A DNA stretch of 64,000 bases from Verrucomicrobiota bacterium (GCA_018814445.1 JAHIZV010000169.1:1-64000), one strand, 5' to 3'; positions 10,318 to 20,009 are shown, counted from the stretch's first letter. The notes: generated by a model not told the origin, from the sequence alone. Numbers and translations: made by a program.

Positions 10318-11988
10318 CTACTTTTCTCCGCCAAGTGCTTCGGCAACGTTGAGCCCATGGTCGCGTATGCGCCGATAGGCGTTGAGCATATCCATGTAGA
10401 TGAGGCTCTTCAGCGGCGGAATCTTCTCCTCGGCGAGACGGGAGAGATGGTGCCGGCGGTATTCCTTCATCAATCGGGTTACGTCGTCGCCGCGAGAATG
10501 GGCACGGCTCACGATATCGGTGGGAGGCTCTTTGATGGATGCGATCACCATATCCAGGTAGTCTCGCACAGCGTCGTGCAGATTCAGAATCTCTTTGAGA
10601 CCCTCTTCGGATATCTCGAGCTTGTTCTTGCGCAATTTGAGATACATCTTCATCACGTTGGTGATGTAGTCACTGATGGACTCCAGCTCGTCGGCCGCCC
10701 TCAATTGAATGCGCGCTTCTTCAATGGATGAATGGGTAACTCGTCCGGACATAAGTTGCCCAAGAAATACGGTGATCTCCTTCTGAACGTTGTCGAGGAT
10801 GTCTTCCCGATGAAAGATCTTCCGCTTCAGCTCTTCGTTCGGTTTCTCCTGCTGAAGGACTTCCCGCAGCTTGTCCATCATCAACTGGATGCTTTCACCC
10901 ATGAAGACGAGCTCTTTCTTTGATTGCGCGAGACCGAAGTTGGGCGTGTCCAGCATCCTGATGTCGAGATAGGTAAGATGCGGAGTCTCCTTCGTGCCTT
11001 TGTCCGGCGCGATCTTCGTCACGAGCCAGGCCAGCGGCCGGAGCAGAGGAATGAAGAGGATCGTATTGGTCACGTTAAAACCGGTATGAACCAACGCGAT
11101 TCCAGCCAGAATGTAAGGAAACGTCTCTACGCCCTCGGCAAGAACCATCACCCCCGGATCATGTCCCACGACTTTCCGGATGACGCCGATGTATATGGGG
11201 AATATCGCGGTAATCCATGCCACGCCCAGAATGTTGAAGACGGCATGTGAGTAGGCTGCGCGTTTAGCGTTTGTCGATGCGCCCAGTGAGGCGAGATAGG
11301 CTGTGATGGTTGTGCCGATGTTCTCGCCTAGAACCAGTGCAGCCGCCGTCTCGAAACCGATCACGCCTGTCTTCGCGAGACCCATGGTAATACCGAGTGT
11401 GGCCGAGGAAGACTGCACTATCATCGTGAGAAGGCATCCAACCAGCGCGCATTTGAGGACTCCGAAATAGGAATCAGCCTGAAACCGGGCGAACCAGTGC
11501 GCAAATTCAGGAATTGAGCGAATGGGTTTCAGTCCGCCGCTCATGAGTTCCAGACCGAAGAAGATCATGCCGATACCCATAAACACCATGCCCGTGTAAC
11601 GAACGCGTTCGTTCTTGGAGAAGAGGAAGAAGAACGCCGCAACGCCAAGCATCGGCAGTCCGTACTTCCCGATCTTGAGCGTCAAAATCCAGCCGGTAAT
11701 CGTCGTTCCGATGTTGGCGCCGAAGATGACGCCGATAGCCTGCATAAGGGTCATGAATCCGCTGTTCACAAGTCCGACGACCATGACTGTGGTGACGGAG
11801 CTGGATTGAACGACACAGGTGATGAACAGGCCGACGCCTACGGCCAGCAGACGGTTGTCGGTAACAACGCTGATCATCTTGCGCAAGCGGGTTCCGGCCA
11901 CAGCCTGAAGCCCCTCGGACATGTTTTTCATGCCGAAAAGGAAGATTCCCAGTCCGCCGATCAGATCGAAGATCATTTTGAGTACCAT
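10318..11988 (-). CDS. Na+/phosphate symporter family with C-terminal PhoU-like helical domain
   Basis: GLGIFLFGMKNMSEGLQ, VVQSSSVTTVMVVGLVNSG, GANIGTTITGW, VQSSSATLGITMGLA, LGENIGTTITAYLAS. Confidence 0.92.
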   Translation of the reverse strand: MVLKMIFDLIGGLGIFLFGMKNMSEGLQAVAGTRLRKMISVVTDNRLLAVGVGLFITCVVQSSSVTTVMVVGLVNSGFMTLMQAIGVIFGANIGTTITGWILTLKIGKYGLPMLGVAAFFFLFSKNERVRYTGMVFMGIGMIFFGLELMSGGLKPIRSIPEFAHWFARFQADSYFGVLKCALVGCLLTMIVQSSSATLGITMGLAKTGVIGFETAAALVLGENIGTTITAYLASLGASTNAKRAAYSHAVFNILGVAWITAIFPIYIGVIRKVVGHDPGVMVLAEGVETFPYILAGIALVHTGFNVTNTILFIPLLRPLAWLVTKIAPDKGTKETPHLTYLDIRMLDTPNFGLAQSKKELVFMGESIQLMMDKLREVLQQEKPNEELKRKIFHREDILDNVQKEITVFLGQLMSGRVTHSSIEEARIQLRAADELESISDYITNVMKMYLKLRKNKLEISEEGLKEILNLHDAVRDYLDMVIASIKEPPTDIVSRAHSRGDDVTRLMKEYRRHHLSRLAEEKIPPLKSLIYMDMLNAYRRIRDHGLNVAEALGGEK

Positions 11989-12084
11989 GTCGTCTCCTCT
12001 GTTTCCTTCGATAGGGAAAGGTTAGCAGAGTATCAGCAGGGGTAAGGTCGTACTCAAGCTTTCTTCGACAGAAAATCGCGTTGC

Positions 12085-12118
12085 GTAGAAAAAAGGAGAA
12101 AACCACTAGATCTAGTGG
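12085..12118 (-). terminator. Intrinsic-terminator-like palindrome overlapping the HAD gene stop codon
   Basis: CCACTAGATCTAGTGG (6-bp stem, GATC loop) followed on minus strand by TTTTCTCCTTTTTT. Confidence 0.6.
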
Positions 12119-12735
12119 GTCAGGGCATTCAGGACACGACGGACAGTGTCTTCCGGGGTGGTGTAGTGGACACCTTTTATGCCCACGCGACCGGCTCCGT
12201 CAACGTTGATAAGAAGATCGTCTATGAAGAGACATTCGTCAGCGTTCAGGTCGTTCTTCTCGAGTCCGAGCCGATAGAATTCGGGGTCAGGCTTCAAGAC
12301 GCCGAGATAGCAGGAAACGGCATCGCCCTTGTGGAAACTCAATGAAGGGAACGCGGTGTATACATAGGGCACATGCAGGTCTCCGGCGTTGGAGAAGAAG
12401 TAGATGTCATATGTCTGCGCAAGTTCCCGCGCAAAATTGATCATAGGAGTATTCTCGCTGAATACGTCGCGCCAGATATCGACGAAATCCTCATAGCCTC
12501 CTTCGAAATGGGTGATTTCCTGAAAGCGCGCAAAAAAGGTCTCCGATGAAATCTGTCCGCTCTCGTATTCGACAATAGATGGATCGCGGCTCACAAGATC
12601 GAAGAAGCCTTTGGCGCCAGAGATGTTCGCGTTGGGACAAAGCGGAAGAAGACGGACAACAGCCCGTTCGTATTCCAGGTTTAACAGCACAACACCAAGG
12701 TCAAACAGGATACTCTTGATAGACCTAGAAATCAT
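12112..12735 (-). CDS. HAD-superfamily hydrolase
   Basis: ILFDLGVVLLNLEYERA, FFSNAGDLHV, KPDPEFYRLGLE, CLFIDDLLINVDGA. Confidence 0.88.
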   Translation of the reverse strand: MISRSIKSILFDLGVVLLNLEYERAVVRLLPLCPNANISGAKGFFDLVSRDPSIVEYESGQISSETFFARFQEITHFEGGYEDFVDIWRDVFSENTPMINFARELAQTYDIYFFSNAGDLHVPYVYTAFPSLSFHKGDAVSCYLGVLKPDPEFYRLGLEKNDLNADECLFIDDLLINVDGAGRVGIKGVHYTTPEDTVRRVLNALTH

Positions 12736-13645
12736 CAGACAGGCCGAGAATCACGAGCAACCGGTCCAGATCGTCCGTCGAATAGAAGTCGATCTCGATA
12801 CGGCCGCGAGCCTTTTTACCGTTGGCCAGCGTTTTGCAGGCTGCGACGCGAACGCTCGTACCGAGCCTCTGATGCAGTTGTTCAGTGATGTGCTGGAGGT
12901 GACTCGCAGGGATATCGGATCTTTCGGTCCTGGGCTTCCTCGGAGCCAGTTTCGTCTTTGCGACGATCTTCTCGACGGCCCGGACGGAAAGACCTTCTTT
13001 CACGGTTCTCTGAGCGAGAAGTTCCTGCTCATCCGATACGCTGAGACCAAGCAGCGCTTTCGCATGACCAGCGGAGAGGCGATTTGCGCTGACGAGAGTC
13101 TTCACGCCATCGGGAAGGCTGAGAATCCGGACGGCATTGGCGACGGTCGCCCGGCCTTTGCCCACGCGCTGGGCGATCTGTTCCTGCGTCATCTCAAACT
13201 TGTCGGCAAGCGCCTGGTACCCCTCGGCTTCATCGACGATGTTCAGATCTTCTCTCTGTAGATTCTCAACGAGGGCGAGCTCGAGAGCTTCTCGATCCGA
13301 AACATCCATGATGATGACGGGAACTTCCTTGAGTTCGGCATCATGTGCGGAACGAAGTCGTCTCTCACCCGCGATCAGCTCGTACTCCGGCCCGGTCCTG
13401 TCGTCGCCGGATTTCTTGATCTCGCGGACGAGCAGTGGCTGCAGAACTCCCTGCTCTCGAATGGAGCGAACAAGGTCTTCAAGCGCCTCCGGAGAGAACT
13501 GCCTGCGCGGCTGCCAGGGATTCTTGTGGATGCAGTGAATCGGAACACGCGTGATACCACCGGGCAGTTCGCCGCCCGTATCCGATGTAGGAACTTCCTT
13601 GATCAGGGCATCAAGCCCGCGGCCCAATCCAGCATGTTTCGCCAT
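12725..13645 (-). CDS. parB: Chromosome-partitioning protein ParB (Spo0J family)
   Basis: GLGRGLDALI, NPWQPRRQFSPEALEDLVRSIREQGVLQPLLVRE, YELIAGERRLRSA, ALVENLQREDLN, LSAGHAKALLGL. Confidence 0.95.
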   Translation of the reverse strand: MAKHAGLGRGLDALIKEVPTSDTGGELPGGITRVPIHCIHKNPWQPRRQFSPEALEDLVRSIREQGVLQPLLVREIKKSGDDRTGPEYELIAGERRLRSAHDAELKEVPVIIMDVSDREALELALVENLQREDLNIVDEAEGYQALADKFEMTQEQIAQRVGKGRATVANAVRILSLPDGVKTLVSANRLSAGHAKALLGLSVSDEQELLAQRTVKEGLSVRAVEKIVAKTKLAPRKPRTERSDIPASHLQHITEQLHQRLGTSVRVAACKTLANGKKARGRIEIDFYSTDDLDRLLVILGLSDDF

Positions 13646-13816
13646 CCCGCAATCTCCTAAGTAGATAGGGAACTATATTTGAAAGGGAGAGAGGGGGAAA
13701 GGGAGAAAGAGTGTGGGAGTTTGAATGTGTGGGAGTGTGTGTGGGCTGCCACTGGTTATTCGTGACTAATGACGAACGAAGAGCAACTGACTCATGACCG
13801 GCCGAACGCCTAATGA

Positions 13817-14248
13817 CTATCTTTCCGGCAGTCTTCCGCGCGCATCAAAGAGAACTACCAGCGTCAGGATGATCAGCCCGATGTTTCTGACGATATTATG
13901 CGTGCCGATGGTCTCGGCGTCCGGATTGACGGAGAAGCATCCGCATGTGATATCGATGCCCCGGAGCATCGTTGAACCTATCGCTGCGGTAAACACGATC
14001 AGCATAATCAGGACGATCCACGCGGCGGCTTCACGGAAGGATTTGGCGAAGAAGAGGGCGAACGCGCAGAACAGTTCGAGCATCGGAACAAAAAGGGCGA
14101 CTGCGTTGATCGCCGAATGGGGGAGTATCTGGTAGTAGAAAACGAGGGTCGCGAACTCGTGTGGTGAAAGGATTTTGGAAATGCATGCCAGCAGGAACAC
14201 GATTCCGATGGCTATGCGAGATGAGGTTGCGAGGAAGCGCCAGTTCAT
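13817..14248 (-). CDS. DoxX/MauE-like four-helix membrane protein
   Basis: Hydrophobic segments; ACISKILSPHEFATLVFYYQILP; TCGCF motif. Confidence 0.7.
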   Translation of the reverse strand: MNWRFLATSSRIAIGIVFLLACISKILSPHEFATLVFYYQILPHSAINAVALFVPMLELFCAFALFFAKSFREAAAWIVLIMLIVFTAAIGSTMLRGIDITCGCFSVNPDAETIGTHNIVRNIGLIILTLVVLFDARGRLPER

Positions 14249-14805
14249 AACCCCTCCTCCGTTGCGTAGCCCGCGTCTACCCAGGCTTTCATTCCTCCGA
14301 CGAAGAGAACGACATTTGTGTAGCCCTGATTCTTGAGAAAGAGGACCAGTTCATACGACTCGTCGCACGCGATGCCGGAGCAGTACGCAAGGATGGGTTG
14401 TTGAGGCGTGATGTACGCCTGAGCCGTCATGAATGCGAGATCCACGTCGTCATATGGAAGAGGAAGAGCCGTAGGAAGGTGTCCCTCTTCATAGTCCGAA
14501 CGTGGCCGCGCGTCGAAAACGATATGGCGGCCCGCTTCGATGATCGCATGCGTCTGATCGAGATTGGCGAGAGTGATCCCGGCTTTCAGAGCCTTCGCCT
14601 CGATGTAGTGACTCCAGTCCTCTACCCACAGAATACGGTCAGGACGCAGCGCGTTCAGAATCGCGGCCCCGGCCGCGGACACGACAATCAACAGAAGGAT
14701 ATGAGACAGCAAAGGTCCCGTTCGGCCCCTGCGTGAAGCTACATCCGTCAGTATCTGTCCCGGTTGCATGGGACGGAGCCTAACAACTTCTCTGCCGAAG
14801 GCCAA
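14245..14805 (-). CDS. Membrane-anchored rhodanese-domain protein
   Basis: FDARPRSDYEEGHLPTALPLP and active-site-like ILAYCSGIACDESYELVLFLKNQGYTNVVLFVGGMKAW. Confidence 0.85.
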   Translation of the reverse strand: MAFGREVVRLRPMQPGQILTDVASRRGRTGPLLSHILLLIVVSAAGAAILNALRPDRILWVEDWSHYIEAKALKAGITLANLDQTHAIIEAGRHIVFDARPRSDYEEGHLPTALPLPYDDVDLAFMTAQAYITPQQPILAYCSGIACDESYELVLFLKNQGYTNVVLFVGGMKAWVDAGYATEEGL

Positions 14806-14838
14806 TCATAACAACGGGCAGGCGGCTTCACGCGACCA

Positions 14839-16269
14839 TCAGTCTGAGGAGTTCCACTTCATCGCGGCAACCTGTCCCTGCCGCGCGTAGTCCGCCGCTT
14901 CGCCGAGGATGCGTGCGGCTTCCTGCGGGGCGTGGAAGCCCATCGAGTTTTCGGCGGCAATGTAGTCGAGACGCCACTGCGCTTTACGCTGCAACTCGAG
15001 CGATTCCTTCAGTTGGTCTTCCGTTGCGCCGGCGGCTTTGGCCGCGGCAATAGCATCCAACTGGTCCATCAGGGCGGCTCCGGCCCGTTCGAGCAGGTCG
15101 TGATTCCGCTCCTGGATAGCATCGACCCGCGCCTTGATTTCGTCCTCCGGGAAATGGTGACACACCTGACACGCACGGTTGATATTCAACAGCGGACTAC
15201 GCACCCAGTGATCAGAAACCTTGGTCGCGCCGTCACGCATGTAAGGCATATGGCAATCGGCGCATGCCACACCACTGCGCGCATGGATGCCCTGGCTCCA
15301 CATTTCAAATTCGGGATGCTGGGCTTTGAGTATTTCCGCTCCGCTTTCCTTATGCCTGTAGTCGAAGAAGCGCGTTCCATCCTCGAATGTCTTCTCGTTC
15401 CAGAACTTCTCCAGGTCCTCCACTTTGAGGCCGTTGCCCCACGGGAATGTGAGCGGCATTTTGTTCGCGCAGTAGTATTCGACGTGGCATTGCCCGCAGA
15501 CGAAGGAACGCATTTCGGTTCGCGTTGCATCAGTATTCGGATCATAGGGTTCTTTCTTTCCGGCGTCGCGCCACTGCTGGATTGAAGGAAGATGCGGGAC
15601 CTCCGCTTCCGAGTCGGCCAGCGCGCGGATGCCGGTGATGAATCCGGGGCGTGTCACGCGCAACTGCATCGTATCGGGGTCGTGGCAGTCGACACATGAA
15701 ACCGGATGGTCATGACCCATCTCGTGAAGCATCGCGTTCAGGTCCTTGTACGAGTACTGAAAGGTCTTTTCAAATCCCGCCATTGCGTCGCCGTCGCCCA
15801 GCTCGCGATAAAGCGGCATGATGGATGCGTGGCAGTGAAGACAGGAGCCGGATTGAGGTTTCGTCTGCCGCTCGGTTTTTTCCTGATCGACCAGCATGTA
15901 GGCGTGCCCGCGCCGGTCCCGGTAGTCGATGGAAAATGCATAGCCGAGAAACATACGCTTGAGCCATGGATCGCGCTCAATCTTCTCCGCCGGCAGGGCC
16001 TCGCTACCCCCATGGCCTCCGAATCGTGTGCGGGTCGTAATGGCGGTTCGCTTGTACGAGTCATATTCCTTGGGCCAGTTTTTACCCCATAGCTCCGGAT
16101 CGGTGTCGTTTTCAGTCACTTCAACCAGGCGGACGTAGGGCGTTCTGGTATCGGCCTTTCGCTCGAATATGTTGACCAGCAATGCGGTCACCAGCGATGC
16201 GGCGACGGCGACAACTATGACGATAATGGCGAAAAGCGCCTGCAGACGTGATCTTGATGATGCGTTCAT
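14839..16269 (-). CDS. nrfA: Ammonia-forming cytochrome c nitrite reductase NrfA, CxxCH-type
   Basis: Five heme motifs [52 protein letters not shown]...TFPW. Confidence 0.93.
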   Translation of the reverse strand: MNASSRSRLQALFAIIVIVVAVAASLVTALLVNIFERKADTRTPYVRLVEVTENDTDPELWGKNWPKEYDSYKRTAITTRTRFGGHGGSEALPAEKIERDPWLKRMFLGYAFSIDYRDRRGHAYMLVDQEKTERQTKPQSGSCLHCHASIMPLYRELGDGDAMAGFEKTFQYSYKDLNAMLHEMGHDHPVSCVDCHDPDTMQLRVTRPGFITGIRALADSEAEVPHLPSIQQWRDAGKKEPYDPNTDATRTEMRSFVCGQCHVEYYCANKMPLTFPWGNGLKVEDLEKFWNEKTFEDGTRFFDYRHKESGAEILKAQHPEFEMWSQGIHARSGVACADCHMPYMRDGATKVSDHWVRSPLLNINRACQVCHHFPEDEIKARVDAIQERNHDLLERAGAALMDQLDAIAAAKAAGATEDQLKESLELQRKAQWRLDYIAAENSMGFHAPQEAARILGEAADYARQGQVAAMKWNSSD

Positions 16270-16817
16270 GGTTTCATCCTTTCTAAAAATTCGCCGAGGT
16301 CAGGTCCGCCCAGGCCCGCGGTCTCTCCGTGACCCGCAGACTGGTGACAATGGAGGCAACTGACCGCATCGGCGTCCGAGGTCGCTCCCGATACCAGGTT
16401 GTGGACCATATCCTCGTGGCAGGCCATACAGTTCTCCTGCAATATCCCGCGGTTCTTCTTCTTGATCATGATCGGCTCGTGGAAATCCTGGAATGTGAAT
16501 CCCCTGGAGTGGTGATATCCGTTCTCCGCCTTGGCGATGTACTTCGGGATAAACTCGTGCGGGAGGTGACAGTCCACACAGGTAGCGACGCCGTGGTGGC
16601 TGGATTTCTGCCAGGAGTCATACTGGGACTGCATGATGTGACAATTGGCGCAGGCAGCGGGATCCTTGCTGAAGTAGGAAAGGCCCTCAGCATACTGGAA
16701 CGTGTATCCGCCGACACCGATAAGCAGACCCAGAACGATGGCGGCAGACAGGATGATCCCGCGCGGTCCCGAACCGGAACCGTCGGTTGCGCTCTTGCCG
16801 TCTTCTCTGTCGATCAT
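16266..16817 (-). CDS. nrfH: NrfH-type tetraheme menaquinol dehydrogenase subunit
   Basis: N-terminal TM; CANCH, CVDCH, CMACH, CLHCH. Confidence 0.92.
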   Translation of the reverse strand: MIDREDGKSATDGSGSGPRGIILSAAIVLGLLIGVGGYTFQYAEGLSYFSKDPAACANCHIMQSQYDSWQKSSHHGVATCVDCHLPHEFIPKYIAKAENGYHHSRGFTFQDFHEPIMIKKKNRGILQENCMACHEDMVHNLVSGATSDADAVSCLHCHQSAGHGETAGLGGPDLGEFLERMKP

Positions 16818-16822
16818 GAACC

Positions 16823-16849
16823 CCTCTTGCGGACACTTTCCGCAAGAGG
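16823..16849 (-). promoter_or_regulatory. Hairpin overlapping the putative nrfH Shine-Dalgarno
   Basis: 11-bp stem CCTCTTGCGGA/TCCGCAAGAGG, loop 5 nt; 3' arm contains AGAGG 5 nt before ATG; no U-tract. Confidence 0.6.
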
Positions 16850-16894
16850 AAGGGGGGAGTCAAGGCGGGAAAGCCAGTTCAGGAAGAGGAGCGG

Positions 16895-16945
16895 ATTTTC
16901 CAAGCCTTGGAAGTTCGTTTCAGAGAATCTTCCAAGGTTTGGAAA
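16895..16945. repeat. Double-palindrome repeat (TTCCAAGCCTTGGAA ... TTCCAAGGTTTGGAA)
   Basis: Two near-palindromes in an intergenic gap; similar unit at 30693-30742. Confidence 0.75.
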
Positions 16946-16955
16946 GCGAGCGGGC

Positions 16956-17369
16956 TTAGCCGAGCATGCGCTTCATCTCTTCAGCGTGTCCGGCTTCGTC
17001 AGCGGCTTGTTCTTCCATCTTCATTTTCAGGTCGATCAGGCCTGCGGCATCGGCCAGATCAGCCAGTTTACGGTAGCCTTCCACGTCGGCTTCTTCCTCG
17101 GCAATGTCATGCTCGAGCATCGCGCGTACTTCACCCGGAGGAGGTGTCAGATCGGGATTCAGCTTCGGCGTCCCGCCCAGCATGACAATCTTATCAGCGA
17201 GGTATTGCGCATGACCGACTTCGTCGACGACCTCGGACTGATACATTTTCCGTACGGCATCCCACTGAGCGCCCTTAATGCCGGCTGCCTGCAGGAGGTA
17301 TCTCAGAAATGTGGATACCTCGCGATTCATGGCGTGGTTTAGTCCTTCGATCAGTTTCTTGTTGCTCAT
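16956..17369 (-). CDS. Ferritin-like (bacterioferritin/Dps-type) di-iron protein
   Basis: LNHAMNREVSTFLRYLLQA ... EVVDEVGHAQYLADKIVMLGGTP ... EEEADVEGYRKLADLA ... DEAGHAEEM. Confidence 0.82.
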   Translation of the reverse strand: MSNKKLIEGLNHAMNREVSTFLRYLLQAAGIKGAQWDAVRKMYQSEVVDEVGHAQYLADKIVMLGGTPKLNPDLTPPPGEVRAMLEHDIAEEEADVEGYRKLADLADAAGLIDLKMKMEEQAADEAGHAEEMKRMLG

Positions 17370-17402
17370 GACTGTCCTTTCCCTTCTTGTGACTCGTGAT
17401 GT

Positions 17403-18734
17403 TTACAGTTTTGCCGTGGCGTCTCTTGTCGCGAACACGAATGCGTTGTCCGAAGGCTTGGCCGCCAGTTCAGGATGGGTCGCGTATTGATGAATAAGCA
17501 AATCGTCGATCGTGACGCCCTTCTGAATGGCCAACGAGAGAAAGTCCACGTTCGCGGCTACACCGTGCCCCGGCCGCAGAATGCTTCCGCCTATCAACCT
17601 CCGCGAAGTTCGCTCAAATACTAGTTTTGTTTTGATCATGGCAACGCCATCGATCATCGGGTAGCGATCCATCACTTCAGAAGAACCGCAAACAACATCG
17701 AACCCCTCTCTGACCGCCGCTTCCTCGATCAGGCCTGCTGACCCGAAGCTCGTTCCGAATACCGCCGAGGCGCTGGCATTAATGACGCCGGGAAAGATTT
17801 CGTTTCTGCCGAGAATATTCGCCGCGACGACCCTGGACATGAAGACCGCATTTGTCCCAAATTCACCGCGAGCAGGTCGGCCCGTAACAAACGATTTCTT
17901 TGTGGCGCAATCTCCCGAAGCATAAACACCCGGCGCGTTCGTTCTCAGATATTCATCGACATCTACGCCGAATCGGCTTGTTTGGAGTCCCGCCTCTTCC
18001 GCGATCTCCGTATTCGGAGAAACGCCGATGGACAACACTACGAAATCTGTCTCGATCACCGTGTCGTCTTCAAGGCGTACCGCCTGCACGACTCCCTCTT
18101 CCGTAACGAACTCAGAAACGGCGACTCCGGTTCGAACGTCAATGTCGTGTTCTTTCAATTTGTCCTCTACCGTGACGGCGAACTCCTCTTCCGTTGTCGC
18201 CAGCAGTATATGCGGGAGCATCTCGACGAGGGTCACATGAATGCCCAGCTCTGTGAGTATCGCGGCCACTTCAATCCCTATGTATCCGCCGCCCACAACG
18301 ACACACCGCCTGTGTTGGCCTGCCCATTCGCGCAGTCGAACCATGTCGCCGCGTGACCGTACGGGCGTTATGTTCTCGGCATTGATGCCCGGCAACGAAG
18401 GAATAGCAGGTTTTGATCCGGTCGCCAGAACGAGATGAGAATACGAGATACTTGTTCCCTTTTCAGTCGTGACCGACTGCCCGGCCGTGTCGATGTGCTG
18501 CACGCGATCAATGATGAGTTCCGCCCCGAAATCCGTCACGAGGGAGTTAGGAATAAGGAATTTCTTCTCCGGCTTCTCATCGGATATGCCATACGGAACC
18601 GCACATCGGTTGACATTGATCTCTTCGTCCTTGATGAGTGTCACGGATAGATCTGCTTTTGCCGCATGAAGGGCATGCACGATCAGCCGGCCTGCAGGGC
18701 CGCCGCCCACAACAAGTACATCTGTTTCTTTCAT
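17403..18734 (-). CDS. FAD-dependent pyridine nucleotide-disulfide oxidoreductase (NADH oxidase/CoA-disulfide reductase-like)
   Basis: VLVVGGGPAGRLIVHAL, LVLATGSKPAIPSLPG, CVVVGGGYIGIEVAAILTELG, VYASGDCAT. Confidence 0.87.
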   Translation of the reverse strand: MKETDVLVVGGGPAGRLIVHALHAAKADLSVTLIKDEEINVNRCAVPYGISDEKPEKKFLIPNSLVTDFGAELIIDRVQHIDTAGQSVTTEKGTSISYSHLVLATGSKPAIPSLPGINAENITPVRSRGDMVRLREWAGQHRRCVVVGGGYIGIEVAAILTELGIHVTLVEMLPHILLATTEEEFAVTVEDKLKEHDIDVRTGVAVSEFVTEEGVVQAVRLEDDTVIETDFVVLSIGVSPNTEIAEEAGLQTSRFGVDVDEYLRTNAPGVYASGDCATKKSFVTGRPARGEFGTNAVFMSRVVAANILGRNEIFPGVINASASAVFGTSFGSAGLIEEAAVREGFDVVCGSSEVMDRYPMIDGVAMIKTKLVFERTSRRLIGGSILRPGHGVAANVDFLSLAIQKGVTIDDLLIHQYATHPELAAKPSDNAFVFATRDATAKL

Positions 18735-18742
18735 CAGGGCCT

Positions 18743-19147
18743 CTATGAGTTTGCTGCGCGCGTGGTGATTTCGAAATCGGGGGTATCGATGACGTGCTTT
18801 TTGACCGTGCAGAGATCGGCGGCCCGCCGAATCGCTTTCTCGTACTTCTCGGGAAAATCCTTCGGCAGGGTCAGCATGATTCTGATGGGCGTGAAGAGCT
18901 TTCGTGCGGGATCGCGCTCCGCCTCAAGGTTCACTGCAAGACCCTCTGTATTGAGGTCCCTGGAGTTGCAGAACTCCAGCGCGTAAATCCCCACGCATGT
19001 GGACATGGAAACGAAGAAGAGATCGAAAGGCTCCGGGGCCGAGCCCTCGCCGCCGTTTTTCACGGATTGGTCCGTATGAACGGTAAATCCGTCGTAGTGA
19101 GCATCGACCTTCTTCCCGCCTGGAAATGTGACTTCAAATTTCTTCAC
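18743..19147 (-). CDS. OsmC family protein
   Basis: GGEGSAPEPFDLFFVSMSTCVGIYALEFCNSR and C-terminal AADLCTVKKHVID. Confidence 0.85.
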   Translation of the reverse strand: MKKFEVTFPGGKKVDAHYDGFTVHTDQSVKNGGEGSAPEPFDLFFVSMSTCVGIYALEFCNSRDLNTEGLAVNLEAERDPARKLFTPIRIMLTLPKDFPEKYEKAIRRAADLCTVKKHVIDTPDFEITTRAANS

Positions 19148-19185
19148 TTCATGTATCTCCCTCTGTTGAGCCGCGCGTGCGTTTC

Positions 19186-19386
19186 CTAAGCAAAAGGGCA
19201 GGTCCCGGTTGGGCAGGAAGCTCCCGCGGATGCTCCGCCTGATGACGCAGCGTTAAACGCCGCAAACTGCTTCTTGATCCTGGAAGATCCGCACTTGGGG
19301 CATTGCGCAGGAGCATCTGCTTCGCCCCGAACAAGGACTTCGAAGCGATGCTCACAGTCTTCACACACGTATACGTAGATAGGCAT
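19186..19386 (-). CDS. FmdB-family zinc-ribbon protein
   Basis: MPIYVYVCEDCEHRFEVLVRGEADAPAQCPKCGSSRIKKQFAAF. Confidence 0.88.
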   Translation of the reverse strand: MPIYVYVCEDCEHRFEVLVRGEADAPAQCPKCGSSRIKKQFAAFNAASSGGASAGASCPTGTCPFA

Positions 19387-19398
19387 GGTATCTTGTCC

Positions 19399-19728
19399 TT
19401 ATGCTTTGGCTGCCTCGTCAATAGCGGCCGTAAGAGTCGCCGTGTTCTGGACTCCGACGAAACCGTCCACGGGTTTGCCGTCTTTGAAGAGAATGAGCGT
19501 GGGAATGCTCCGAATACCGAGCTGACCCGAAGTCATGGGCGCATCGTCCACGTTGACCTTGGCAATCGCGGCCTTTCCGCCGATTTCAGCAGCGAGCTGC
19601 TCAATAATGGGGCCCTGTACCCGGCACGGTCCACACCAGGGCGCCCAGAAATCGACAAGGACGATGCCTTTCCCGACATGTTCCGCGAAATTCCGGTCTG
19701 TCAATTCAAGTACACCTTCTGTGATCAT
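19399..19728 (-). CDS. trxA: Thioredoxin
   Basis: VLVDFWAPWCGPCRVQGPIIEQLA; IRSIPTLILFKDGKPVDGFVG. Confidence 0.96.
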   Translation of the reverse strand: MITEGVLELTDRNFAEHVGKGIVLVDFWAPWCGPCRVQGPIIEQLAAEIGGKAAIAKVNVDDAPMTSGQLGIRSIPTLILFKDGKPVDGFVGVQNTATLTAAIDEAAKA

Positions 19729-19779
19729 CGTTTTCTCCGTTTACCTGTATGTCATTCATGGAGATCAGGCTTCCTGATC

Positions 19780-19928
19780 TGAATGGCGCTGACTTAAGGC
19801 CACGACATGCCTTACGGCATTGACTACAAACAATGCGAACTTCATCAATTGTTCGTAGTTAAGCCCGTCAGGGCTGTGCCTTTCTTTGCCTGACGCATCC
19901 GAAAGTGGTCTTAAGTCAGCGGCATTCA
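19780..19928 (+). repeat. MITE-like dispersed element, copy 2
   Basis: TGAATGGCGCTGACTTAAGGCCAC ... GTGGTCTTAAGTCAGCGGCATTCA, about 24-bp terminal inverted repeats. Confidence 0.9.
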
Positions 19929-20009
19929 GGCCTGATCTGCCGTTCATAATACTGAGAGTCACGGATGAGCGGTCAGGTTCCCGAAAAAACAAAAACATTT
20001 CGAGATGAT

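Noticed and set aside
14932-15585. 217-aa plus-strand ORF
   Set aside because: Antisense to nrfA with its five heme motifs.
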